Source of the DNA: Sorangium cellulosum So0157-2
GTDB taxonomy: Bacteria > Myxococcota_A > Polyangia > Polyangiales > Polyangiaceae
DNA: 64,000 nucleotides
Direction: 5' to 3'
Assembly (NCBI RefSeq): GCF_000418325.1
Contig: NC_021658.1
Location: 3,348,001-3,412,000 of the forward strand
The notes beneath the pieces were generated by a model. It ran no database searches. It had not been told where the DNA came from and saw only the letters and a list, made by a program, of their open reading frames with translations. Positions 16,730-23,917 of the stretch are shown one piece after another. The first letter of the stretch is position 1; each line of letters starts with the position of its first letter. A program made the position numbers and the translations under genes.

Positions 16730-17953
16730 CTACCGCGCCTCGCCGCGGGCGGGCTCGCCCGCCGCGCGCTCCGCGGCGGCGCGATCGAGGATCCCCTTCG
16801 CGATGATGAGCTTCTGGATCTCGGTCGTCCCCTCGTAGATGCGCAGCGGCCGGATCTCGCGGTAGAGCCGCTCGACCTCGGTCCCCTCGATGACCCCGAG
16901 GCCGCCGTGGAGCTGGACCGCGCGATCGATGATCCGCTGCGCCGCCTCGGTGGCGAACATCTTCGCCATGGCCGCCTCGGTCGAGACGCGCGCCGCCGCG
17001 CCGCCGCTGTCGCGCTTGTGGGCGGCGCGGGCCACGAGCAGGCGCGCCGCGTCGAGCTCGGTCGCCATCTCGGCGAGGTAGGCGCGCACCATCTGCTGCT
17101 CGGACAGCGGCGCGCCGAACTGCCTGCGGCGCGTGACGTGCGCGATCGCCTCGCGGAGCGCGCGCGCCGCCATGCCGTTCGCCGCCGCGCCGACCGAGAT
17201 CCGGAAGGCGTCGAGCGTCTGCATCGCGAGCCTGTAGCCGCCGCCCACCTCGCCGAGGCGCGCGCCGTCCGGCACGCGGCAGCCGTCGAAGCGGAGCCGG
17301 CCGATCGGGTGCGGGACCGACATCGGGAGCGGCTCCGCGGCGACGCCCGGCGCGCCGCTGTCGACGAGGAACGCCGTGATCCCGGCGCGGCCCTCGCCCG
17401 TGCGCGCGAAGACGACCAGGTGGTGCGCGAGCGGGACGTTCGAGATCAGCACCTTCTCGCCGTCGAGGACCCACCCGTCGCCCTCGCGCCGGGCCTCGGT
17501 CCGGAGCGAGGCGACGTCGCTGCCCGCCTCGGGCTCGGTCAGGGCGAAGGCGCCGATGCGGCGCCCCGAGAGCACGTCGGGCAGGATCGCGCGGCGCTGC
17601 GCGTCGCTGCCGGCCAGCACGATCGGGTACGAGCCGAGCCCCTGCACCGCGAAGATCGCGTCGGCGAGCGGAGAGACCTGGCCGAGCGCCTCGCGGATGA
17701 GCACGAGCGAGCGCACGTCGACGGCCGCGGGGTCCGCGGCGGGGCCGCCGCCCGCGGGCGCGCCGCCGAGCGCCTCGGGGACGAGGTGCGCGTAGAGCCC
17801 GAGCGGCTCGCCCATGCAGCGCGCCACGGCGGCGGGGTCCTGCGCGCCCGCGAGCGGGGCGAGCGCCTCGGGGGTGAGCCGCGCGGCGAGGGCCGCGTGG
17901 CGCTCCTCGAAGAAGACCGGGAGATCGGCCGAGGAGAGCGCGAGCGTCGTCAT
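16730..17953 (-). CDS. Acyl-CoA dehydrogenase family protein
   Basis: 407 residues from ATG 17953; its ATG overlaps the enoyl-CoA hydratase stop (ATGA), showing translational coupling. FAD-binding and catalytic motifs are [65 protein letters not shown] and [14 protein letters not shown], with the catalytic Glu at about 374. It would introduce an alpha-beta double bond into an (ali)cyclic or ring-opened CoA ester during degradation of the operon's substrate. Electrons would pass to ETF, which is not encoded here. Confidence 0.9.
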   Translation of the reverse strand: MTTLALSSADLPVFFEERHAALAARLTPEALAPLAGAQDPAAVARCMGEPLGLYAHLVPEALGGAPAGGGPAADPAAVDVRSLVLIREALGQVSPLADAIFAVQGLGSYPIVLAGSDAQRRAILPDVLSGRRIGAFALTEPEAGSDVASLRTEARREGDGWVLDGEKVLISNVPLAHHLVVFARTGEGRAGITAFLVDSGAPGVAAEPLPMSVPHPIGRLRFDGCRVPDGARLGEVGGGYRLAMQTLDAFRISVGAAANGMAARALREAIAHVTRRRQFGAPLSEQQMVRAYLAEMATELDAARLLVARAAHKRDSGGAAARVSTEAAMAKMFATEAAQRIIDRAVQLHGGLGVIEGTEVERLYREIRPLRIYEGTTEIQKLIIAKGILDRAAAERAAGEPARGEAR

Positions 17954-18831
17954 GTGCGGGGCGCCGACGGGCCGGTGGCCCGGGGGGTGGGGGCGGCGTC
18001 CTCCTCGGCGGACGCCGCCGCGTCGTCGCCCAGGGCGGCGCCCTCGAAGCGCGGCGGGCGCTTCGCCTTGTTCGCCTCGTAGGCCTCGCGGAAATCGGGG
18101 TGCGCCATGCAGAGCGCCTGCGCCTGCGCCTCGGCCTCGATCGCGGCGGCGAGGGGCATCGTGCGCTCGCTCTCCAGCATCTGCTTGGTGATCGCGTGCG
18201 CGAACGCCGGCCCGCGCGCGAGGCGCTCGGTCCACTCGCGCGCGAGCGGGAGCGCGTCGCCGTCGGGGACGACGCGGTTCACGAGGCCGATGCGGAGCGC
18301 CTCGTCGGCGCCGATGAGATCGCCGAAGAAGAGCAGCTCGGCGGCGCGCCCGTGGCCGACGATGCGCGGCAGGAGGTAGGAGGCGCCCATGTCGGCGCCG
18401 GACAGGCCGACCTTGGGGAAGATGAACCCGAAGCGGGCGCTCGCCGCGGCGATGCGCAGGTCGCAGGCGGCGGCGATCACCGCGCCCGCGCCGACGGCGA
18501 CCCCGTTCACCGCCGCGACGACCGGGCGCCGGAGCTCGCAGATGCTCTGGATGAGCGCGCCGGTGACGCGGGTGAACTCGAGCAGCCCCCGCGCGTCGCG
18601 CGCGAACAGCTCGGCGATGATCCCCTCGACGTCGCCGCCCGAGCAGAAGCCGCGCCCCTCGCCGGTGAGCACGACCGCGCGCGCGGCCGACCGCTCGAGC
18701 GAGCGGAACGTGGCCGTGAGCTCGCCGTAGATCTCGAAGGTGAGGGCGTTCAGCCGGTCGGGGCGGCTCAGCGTGATCTCCGCGACGCCGCGGGCGATCT
18801 CGAGCTGGAAGGAGCGGGGGGTGAGGGTCAT
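17950..18831 (-). CDS. Enoyl-CoA hydratase/isomerase family protein
   Basis: 293 residues. Crotonase-fold motifs are SRPDRLNALTFEIY, GEGRGFCSGGDVEGI (first oxyanion-hole Gly), PVVAAVNGVAVGAGAVIAAA (second oxyanion-hole region) and FGFIFPKVGLSGADMG (catalytic acidic region). The last ~35 residues are an Asp/Ala-rich tail beyond the usual family length. It lies 48 nt downstream of the MarR gene and overlaps the acyl-CoA dehydrogenase start by 4 nt. It probably hydrates, or hydrolyses a ring in, the CoA intermediate made by the neighbouring enzymes; this fits the operon but is not shown by sequence. Confidence 0.9.
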   Translation of the reverse strand: MTLTPRSFQLEIARGVAEITLSRPDRLNALTFEIYGELTATFRSLERSAARAVVLTGEGRGFCSGGDVEGIIAELFARDARGLLEFTRVTGALIQSICELRRPVVAAVNGVAVGAGAVIAAACDLRIAAASARFGFIFPKVGLSGADMGASYLLPRIVGHGRAAELLFFGDLIGADEALRIGLVNRVVPDGDALPLAREWTERLARGPAFAHAITKQMLESERTMPLAAAIEAEAQAQALCMAHPDFREAYEANKAKRPPRFEGAALGDDAAASAEEDAAPTPRATGPSAPRT

Positions 18832-18879
18832 CGGGGCCTCTCGGGTTCGGGTGCGCTGCGCTGGGACGAGGTCTCGCGG

Positions 18880-19458
18880 TCAGGGCTTGGTCCGCGTGCG
18901 CCGCGGCGGGCTGCGGGCGCTGCGCTCTGGGTGCGCGCGGGCGCTGCCGGGGCGCGACGGGACGGGCAGGTCCGGCTCGCGGAGCGTGGTGCGCAGCTTG
19001 TCGAGCAGCCGCGTCAGGGTCGAGAGCTCGGCCGGGCTCAGCCCGGAGAACACCTTCGCGACGCGCGCGGCGTGGCGCCGCTCGGCGTCGCGGAACGCGC
19101 GCTGCCCCTTGGGGGTGACGTGAACCCGCCAGGCGCGGCGGTCGCTCGGGTCGGCCCGCCGCTCGACCATGCCGTCGCGCGCCGCGCGGTCGACGAGCCC
19201 GGTGAGGTTGCCCGCCGTGACCAGCATGCTGCGGGAGAGCGACGCGAGCGTCTGCCCGTCGCTGCGCACGAGGTTCGCGAGGAGGTCGAAGCGCGGGAGG
19301 GTCATCTCGTGCTCCAGGTCCTCGCGGATGGCCGCGAGCGCGCGCTTGTGGACCGCGAGGATGCGCACCCAGGCGCGTACGGCGGCCTGATCGCCGCGCG
19401 CGCTCTCGGGCGGGGGCGCCACGGCGAGCGGGCGCCTCGCCGGCGCCCCGCGCCTCAC
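18880..19458 (-). CDS. MarR-family transcriptional regulator
   Basis: 192 residues from a GTG at 19458 that overlaps the RidA stop by 4 nt (GTGA). The winged helix is visible: LPRFDLLANLVRSDGQTLAS, SMLVTAGNLTGLVDRAARDG (recognition helix) and VERRADPSDRRAWRVHVT (the MarR wing with DPSDRR), followed by dimerisation helices and a basic C-terminal tail. It is encoded inside the aromatic-CoA operon and most likely represses it until an aromatic acid or its CoA ester binds. A 14-bp perfect palindrome just upstream of the operon's first gene is the likely operator. The regulator therefore probably controls its own expression. Confidence 0.92.
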   Translation of the reverse strand: MRRGAPARRPLAVAPPPESARGDQAAVRAWVRILAVHKRALAAIREDLEHEMTLPRFDLLANLVRSDGQTLASLSRSMLVTAGNLTGLVDRAARDGMVERRADPSDRRAWRVHVTPKGQRAFRDAERRHAARVAKVFSGLSPAELSTLTRLLDKLRTTLREPDLPVPSRPGSARAHPERSARSPPRRTRTKP

Positions 19459-19940
19459 GGGCCGCCCTCGTCGCCGACGGGCGCGGCGCCCGCCGCGGCC
19501 CCGCCGCCCGCCGTGGCCTCGCCGCGCGCGCGCGGCTCGACGAGCGCCGCGACGGCCTCGATCTCGACGAGCGCGCGCGGCTCGACGAGCGCCGCGACGC
19601 CGACGAGGGCCATCGCCGGGAAGTGCTTGCCGAACCGCGCCCGCCACGCGGCGCCGATCGCGGCGCGCGAGCGCCGGTACGCCTCGAGGTCGGTCACGTA
19701 GACGGTCATCCGCGCGACGTTGCCCGGCGCGCCGCCGGCGGCGGCGACGACCGCGAGCACGTTGTCGAGCGCGAGCGCGAACTGCTCGGCCAGGTCGTCG
19801 CTCGGGAACTGTCCGGACGCGGCGTCCCACCCGATCTGCCCCGCGACGTGCAGCGTCGGGCCGCGCGTCACGACGCCGTTGGCGTACCCGCGCGGCGCGG
19901 GCCACCCGGCCGGCTGCACGATCTCGAGGCCGCCCTTCAC
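19455..19940 (-). CDS. RidA family (YjgF/YER057c/UK114) protein, putative enamine/imine deaminase
   Basis: 161 residues from a GTG at 19940 that overlaps the SDR stop by 4 nt. The fold is recognised by YANGVVTRGPTLHVAGQIGWD, QFALALDNVLAVVAAAGGAP, VARMTVYVTDLEAYRR and HFPAMALVGVAALVEPRALVEIEA. The usual Arg of IPAR-type RidA is replaced by a VGVAAL context, so it belongs to an Rid subgroup rather than archetypal RidA. The last ~30 residues are a low-complexity Ala/Gly tail with a duplicated ALVEPRA segment. In an amino-aromatic pathway it could hydrolyse an enamine/imine and release ammonia. Confidence 0.88.
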   Translation of the reverse strand: MKGGLEIVQPAGWPAPRGYANGVVTRGPTLHVAGQIGWDAASGQFPSDDLAEQFALALDNVLAVVAAAGGAPGNVARMTVYVTDLEAYRRSRAAIGAAWRARFGKHFPAMALVGVAALVEPRALVEIEAVAALVEPRARGEATAGGGAAAGAAPVGDEGGP

Positions 19941-20698
19941 CGCATCACCTGCCCGCCGTCGACCGGGATCGCCTGGCCGTGGATGCTGCGCGCCTCGTCG
20001 CTGCAGAGCATCGCCACGACGAGCGCGACCTCCTCGGGCTCGACCATCCGGCCCTGGGGCGACATCGCCTCGAGCGCCCGCCGCGCCGCGTCCTCGCCCC
20101 GCCCGGTCCTCTCGGCGATGCGGGCGATCGCCTCGTCCGCCATCCTCGTGTTCGCCCACCCGGGGCAGACGCAGTTGATGGTGACCGGGGTCCGGGCGAT
20201 CTCCAGCGCGATGGCGCGGGTCATCCCGACCATGGCGTGCTTCGACGCGCAGTACGCGGTCGAGTAGGCGCAGCCGGCGAGCCCCGCGGTGGAGGCGACG
20301 TTGACGACGCGCCCGAACCCGCGCGCGATCATCTTCGGGATCAGGGCGCGGCACAGCGCGAAGGCGCCGGTCACGTTGACCGCGAGCATGCGGTCCCAGA
20401 GCGCGTCGGTGGTCCTGTCGAACGGCGCGCTCTCGGCCGTGCCCGCGTTGTTGACGAGCACGTCGACGCGACCGACCTCGGCCTCGAGCGCGGCGAGCGC
20501 GGCGAGCGCGGCCTCGCGCTCGCCCACGTCGAGCCGGACGGCGACGCCGCCGACGGCCGCGGCCGTCTCGTCGATCTCGGCCTGCGTGCGGCCCGCGACG
20601 GCGACGCGCGCGCCGTCCCGCGCGAGCCGCTCGGCGATCGCGCGGCCGATGCCGCGACCCCCACCCGTGACGAGCGCGATCCTACCTTCCAGGGACAT
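19937..20698 (-). CDS. SDR-family NAD(P)-dependent dehydrogenase
   Basis: 253 residues from ATG 20698; a GTG three codons earlier (20707) is possible but abuts the upstream palindrome. It is a classical short-chain dehydrogenase: TGGGRGIGRAIAE (dinucleotide-binding Gly motif), LDVGE, LVNNAGTAES, VNVASTAGLAGCAYSTAYCASK (Ser-Tyr-Lys triad, only partly quoted), NCVCPGWANTRM and GQAIPVDGGQ. It probably acts as a 3-hydroxyacyl-CoA dehydrogenase on the hydratase product. It is the first gene of the eight-gene operon. Confidence 0.9.
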   Translation of the reverse strand: MSLEGRIALVTGGGRGIGRAIAERLARDGARVAVAGRTQAEIDETAAAVGGVAVRLDVGEREAALAALAALEAEVGRVDVLVNNAGTAESAPFDRTTDALWDRMLAVNVTGAFALCRALIPKMIARGFGRVVNVASTAGLAGCAYSTAYCASKHAMVGMTRAIALEIARTPVTINCVCPGWANTRMADEAIARIAERTGRGEDAARRALEAMSPQGRMVEPEEVALVVAMLCSDEARSIHGQAIPVDGGQVMR

Positions 20699-20712
20699 GT
20701 GGAGCACCTAAA

Positions 20713-20726
20713 TCATATATATATGA
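20713..20726. promoter_or_regulatory. Perfect 14-bp palindrome, candidate MarR operator
   Basis: TCATATATATATGA is perfectly self-complementary and lies 15 nt before the SDR start codon, in otherwise GC-rich DNA. A MarR gene is the third gene of the operon it precedes, and MarR dimers bind A/T-rich palindromes of this size. TATATAT may also serve as a -10 element, which would give a very short leader. Confidence 0.6.
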
Positions 20727-20960
20727 AGCACAGGCCGAAGTCACCCTCGCCGCGGATCGCAGCAGCGCCCGCTCGCCGAGGCGCCGCGTCCGACCGTCCT
20801 GTGCCTTCGGGCGCCTCGTCGCTCCGCCCGTCCGGGCGCCTCGTCGCTCCGCCCGCCCTCGCCTGTTCGCGCATCCTGCCCGGATTGCCGTCCTGCCCAG
20901 ACTCCCCGCTTCGCCCGGTTGCCGCCTTGCCCGCATGGCCGCCTGTGGATCGCCAGGCAC

Positions 20961-21007
20961 GTGGCACGGCTGGCACGTGCCACATGTCAGCGTGCCAGCC
21001 GTGCCAC
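20961..21007. repeat. Perfect 17-bp inverted repeat, 13-nt loop
   Basis: GTGGCACGGCTGGCACG (20961-20977) is the exact reverse complement of 20991-21007. The loop contains TGCCAC, which partly repeats the arm, and GGCACGTGCC-like words nearby add more symmetry. There is no T-run, so it is not an ordinary terminator. It lies between divergent operons and may be a protein-binding or structured-RNA element. Confidence 0.8.
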
Positions 21008-21514
21008 TCCTGTGAGGTTGCCCCATAAGCGGAGCAGCCTGTTCCTCGGCTGCGATCACGGCCTCGGATGAGGTGAAGCCACTCCCCCTATGGGCCTCGG
21101 CGTGCGCGCTGCGCTGCAATATTCGCTGCGTGCTGCTCGGCGTGCGGTCTTTCCCGCGAAGATACGCCCCGACGCTGTCAGCACGTCAGACCCAGTCGCC
21201 GCCCAGCGAGTGCGACGATCGAGGCGGCAGCCCCCCAGATGTTTTCCCGGGCACATGCATTGCATTGCGGTCGGCCGTCGACGACATACCGTGCCCGCTG
21301 GAGGTCGAACTCCGAGAAATGCGGATGGGGAGGGAGGCGCGGGTCGTGTGACAAGGCGGTAAGCGTTGTGAATCGCCCTGGCGACGACGGCCAGGGCACC
21401 GGGGGAGCCACGCGGTAAGAGCGCGAGAAATGAGGAGGCCGATGGCAGGGGGCCTGTTCGGCGCTGCGGCTGGGAGCTTGGTCTCCGAGGGCGGTGAGCC
21501 TGTTTTGCGCTCTA

Positions 21515-21534
21515 GCTGAGAGCTCGATCTCAGC
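21515..21534 (+). promoter_or_regulatory. Leader hairpin before the desaturase
   Basis: GCTGAGA (21515-21521) and TCTCAGC (21528-21534) form a 7-bp stem with a 6-nt loop, ending 11 nt before the AGGAGAAGG ribosome-binding site (about 21546-21554) that serves the TTG start at 21559. Confidence 0.4.
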
Positions 21535-21558
21535 GAGTGAATCCAGGAGAAGGTAGCT

Positions 21559-22563
21559 TTGGGAACAACAGCGAAATCGGTCAAGAGGCACAAGTTTTCG
21601 AAAGATATCCTTAAAGACGTCAGGGCCTGCTATCCGGCGGACGATTGGCACGGTCCCTTGGAGATCGTCAGACACTGGTCGTTCGTTCTTCTGTGGACGT
21701 GGTTTTCGTGCTGGTCGTGGCGGCACCTCCCTCTGGCGCTGGGGGTAGTCTCGTACGTCGTCGCCATCTTCTTCATAGGCGGGCGGCAGCGCGCGCTGGC
21801 AGGCGTGCTCCATCAGGCCTGCCACGGCACGCTCATGTCGAGCACGAAGATAGGTGCCACTCTCGGCGCGACGCTCGCCGGCTATCCGATGCTTCAGAGC
21901 TTCACTGGGTACCGGCTTTCCCACGTCGTCAACCATCATGGTCGTTTCGGCGATCCCCAGCGAGATCCGGACTACCTCCAGTACCAGCGCATCGGACTGT
22001 GCGGACAGAACCTCCGAAGAGAGAGGCTGCGCAAGTATTTGCTGACGCTGGCTGGCCCACGCTCGACGTTGTCCTACATTGCATATTTGGTTCGACATAG
22101 GATTTTGCACAAGGAGGAGGCGAGCTGGGAGCGCTATGTGAGGATCGTCGGCCTCCTGACGATCTTCGTCGTCGCCGGTGCTACGGGGTGGCTCGGCGTG
22201 CTCGTGGCGTACTGGTTCGTCCCGCTGGTCACCACGCAGGTCTGGATCGGCGCGATCGCAGAGCTCTTGGAGCACTATCCGCTGATCGAGACTGCGCCCC
22301 GCGTCGATATCTACATGACATGGAACCGCCACTATAACCCGGTCGAGCGGTTTCTGCTCGGAGAGGAAGAGGGCGAAGGGTACCATCTGGTTCACCACAT
22401 CTTCCCCCGAGTCCCCCTCTGGCGTCTCAAGGAAGTAGACGCGATCTTGAGGAGGGACCCTGCCTATGCCGACTTGAAGCGGCCGCGGGGCCTGGCTGCG
22501 CTCTCCACCGTCTTCGCGTCGCTGCCTGGGCCGGAGGTGGAGAGCGCCGCCACGAGCGCCTAA
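21559..22563 (+). CDS. Membrane fatty-acid-desaturase-superfamily di-iron oxidase
   Basis: 334 residues from a TTG with a strong AGGAGAAGG site upstream. It has the three His clusters of the desaturase/hydroxylase superfamily: HQACHG, HVVNHHGRFGDP with trailing QRDPD, and GYHLVHHIFP. It also has about four hydrophobic membrane segments (e.g. WSFVLLWTWF, LGVVSYVVAIFFIGG, IVGLLTIFVVAGAT, LGVLVAYWFVPLV). Such enzymes desaturate or hydroxylate unactivated C-H bonds using O2. The gene opens a co-directional set with amidinotransferase, formyltransferase and PLP-enzyme genes, so it may act on an amino-acid-derived metabolite rather than a membrane lipid. Base composition is visibly less GC-rich than that of the neighbours. 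Confidence 0.85.
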   Translation: MGTTAKSVKRHKFSKDILKDVRACYPADDWHGPLEIVRHWSFVLLWTWFSCWSWRHLPLALGVVSYVVAIFFIGGRQRALAGVLHQACHGTLMSSTKIGATLGATLAGYPMLQSFTGYRLSHVVNHHGRFGDPQRDPDYLQYQRIGLCGQNLRRERLRKYLLTLAGPRSTLSYIAYLVRHRILHKEEASWERYVRIVGLLTIFVVAGATGWLGVLVAYWFVPLVTTQVWIGAIAELLEHYPLIETAPRVDIYMTWNRHYNPVERFLLGEEEGEGYHLVHHIFPRVPLWRLKEVDAILRRDPAYADLKRPRGLAALSTVFASLPGPEVESAATSA

Positions 22564-22578
22564 CCGAGTGAGCGTCGG

Positions 22579-22596
22579 ACATTCCTGCGGGGCTGG
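22579..22596 (+). repeat. ACATTCCTGCG motif, copy 1
   Basis: ACATTCCTGCGGGGCTGG lies in the leader of the amidinotransferase gene. A near-identical word (ACATTCCTGCGAGGTTCTGG) directly precedes the PLP-enzyme gene at 24986. It may be a shared regulatory word or a duplication trace. Confidence 0.4.
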
Positions 22597-22648
22597 CAGC
22601 GTGCCGGCGGGCCCGCAACGATGATTGTTGTCCTTGGAGATCGAGGGT

Positions 22649-23713
22649 ATGAAAATGCTTACGAATAGAAAGATCAGTGTTGAGGTTTATAATGAGTGGG
22701 ATCCGCTGGAAGAGGTGATCGTCGGCAGTGCGAAGCATGCGCAGCTGCCCTATTTTGATCATGGAATGAACGCCATCGAGCCGAACACGCGGCACATCAT
22801 CGAATCGACCGACGACCGAAGATACCCGGCCAAAGTGATCGAGGAGACGGAGGAAGATCTCGCGCGGTTCATAGAGATACTGGACAGGCTGGGCATCACC
22901 GTTCGCAGGCCGAAGTCGATCGACTTCCCTGGGCTCGTTCGAACGCCGTTCTGGGAGTCGGAGTACTACTTCCAGTACTGCCCCCGGGACGTCCTGCTCG
23001 CGATCGGCGATACGGTCATCGAGTCCCCGAATCCATTCCGGTCGCGTTACTTCGAGTCCATGGCCTATCGCGATATCATCGTCGGGTACTTGAAGCACGG
23101 CTCGCGCTGGCTCTCGGCGCCGAAGCCGTCCCTGAGGGACGAGCTGTACGAGACCAGCAACCCTGAACAGCCCACCCTGCGAGAAATCGAGCCCGCCTTC
23201 GATGCCGCCAACGTGCTTCGCCTCGGGCGCGACATCCTCTACCTGGTGTCATCCACCGGCAACGAGCTGGGCGCACAGTGGCTTCAGAGCACGCTCGGGC
23301 CGGAGTACCGCGTCCATCCCTGCCGTGACCTCTATTGCGGCTCGCACATCGACACCACCCTGGCTCCGATCCGTCCCGGCCTCGTGCTGATCAACCCGGA
23401 GCGCGTCAACAAGGACAACCTCCCGGCTCCGCTCAGGGGGTGGGAGGTCATCGTGGCTCCCGAGATGGAAGTGGTGCACTACTCGAACCTTGCGCCGAGC
23501 GCGTCGATCTGGCTCGGGATCAATCTGCTCATGCTGAGCCCGAATCTGGCCGTCGTGGACGCAGATCAGGCCCGTCTGATTCGGCTGCTCGAACGGCACC
23601 GCGTGGAGGTGATCCCCCTGCGACTGCGTCATGGCCGCACGCTCGGCGGGGGATTTCACTGCGTCACGCTGGATGTCCGGCGGCGAGGAAAGCTGGAGTC
23701 GTACTGCGATTGA
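22649..23713 (+). CDS. Amidinotransferase family protein (arginine:glycine amidinotransferase-like)
   Basis: 354 residues from ATG 22649, preceded by GGAG about 9 nt away. It transfers, or hydrolyses, the amidino group of arginine through a Cys-amidino intermediate. The pentein-fold triad is intact: Asp about 185 in FDAANVLRLGRD, His about 233 in GSHIDTT and Cys about 338 in GGGFHCVTLDVRR. NEWDPLEEVIVG near the N-terminus and the RPGLVLINPERV strand are also typical of GATM/StrB-like enzymes. Related enzymes make guanidinoacetate and guanidine groups in streptomycin, saxitoxin/cylindrospermopsin and phaseolotoxin pathways. The acceptor amine here is unknown. It sits 85 nt after the desaturase and is followed by a very strong hairpin. 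Confidence 0.92.
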   Translation: MKMLTNRKISVEVYNEWDPLEEVIVGSAKHAQLPYFDHGMNAIEPNTRHIIESTDDRRYPAKVIEETEEDLARFIEILDRLGITVRRPKSIDFPGLVRTPFWESEYYFQYCPRDVLLAIGDTVIESPNPFRSRYFESMAYRDIIVGYLKHGSRWLSAPKPSLRDELYETSNPEQPTLREIEPAFDAANVLRLGRDILYLVSSTGNELGAQWLQSTLGPEYRVHPCRDLYCGSHIDTTLAPIRPGLVLINPERVNKDNLPAPLRGWEVIVAPEMEVVHYSNLAPSASIWLGINLLMLSPNLAVVDADQARLIRLLERHRVEVIPLRLRHGRTLGGGFHCVTLDVRRRGKLESYCD

Positions 23714-23724
23714 CGTGCTGGCCC

Positions 23725-23791
23725 TCGCAGCACGTGCGCTCGGGTGCGCTGGGCGCGCTGGGACCGGCCGCGCCGAGCGCACGTGCTGCGA
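23725..23791 (+). terminator. Perfect 19-bp inverted repeat after the amidinotransferase
   Basis: TCGCAGCACGTGCGCTCGG (23725-23743) is exactly complementary to 23773-23791, with a 29-nt GC-rich loop, starting 12 nt after the stop codon. Each arm contains a CACGTG core. No U-run follows, so it may be a processing or attenuation hairpin or an RNA-stabilising element rather than a classical terminator. The downstream genes would then be expressed at a lower or separately controlled level. Confidence 0.6.
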
Positions 23792-23905
23792 AGGAGAACG
23801 CTCGCGTCGTGGACCGAGACCTGGCGCACGGCGAAGGAGAACAGGCTCTTTGTGCCACGGGGAGACGCGCGTGCGACAGCGCCGCCGCACCCCCGCGAAG
23901 GAGAA
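23788..23905 (+). repeat. Three GCGAAGGAGAA repeats (each a strong Shine-Dalgarno)
   Basis: The 11-mer occurs at 23788-23798, 23831-23841 and 23895-23905. The first lies 10 nt before a GTG that opens a 33-codon frame (23809), the second 10 nt before a GTG in frame with the formyltransferase (23852), and the third 12 nt before the start chosen for that gene (23918). Confidence 0.7.
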
Positions 23906-23910
23906 AGTAG
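23809..23910 (+). CDS. Possible 33-residue leader peptide
   Basis: A GTG-started frame preceded by GCGAAGGAGAA and ending TAG 7 nt before the formyltransferase start. The peptide has a His/Glu/Gly N-terminal part, two Cys and a basic PPRRRK C-terminus. It could couple translation of the formyltransferase or be a chance frame. Nothing identifies it as a modified-peptide precursor. Confidence 0.25.
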   Translation: MDRDLAHGEGEQALCATGRRACDSAAAPPRRRK

Positions 23911-23917
23911 GTTTCAC

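Larger units (their letters stand above)
20727..21558. other. Divergent intergenic region with repeats
   Basis: No gene is recognised between the divergent SDR operon and the desaturase. It contains a 23-bp direct repeat (20808-20830 and 20833-20855), a perfect 17-bp inverted repeat (20961-21007) and a small hairpin just before the desaturase ribosome-binding site. From about 21050 the sequence becomes less GC-rich, marking the edge of the presumed acquired cluster. Short open frames lack ribosome-binding sites and domain matches. Confidence 0.6.

Noticed and set aside
20707..20707. GTG start for the SDR at 20707
   Set aside because: It would leave only 5 nt to the palindrome; ATG 20698 fits SDR N-termini better.
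23809..23910. A ribosomally made modified-peptide precursor
   Set aside because: No leader motif, modifying enzyme or protease typical of such pathways is next to it; kept only as a low-confidence leader peptide.
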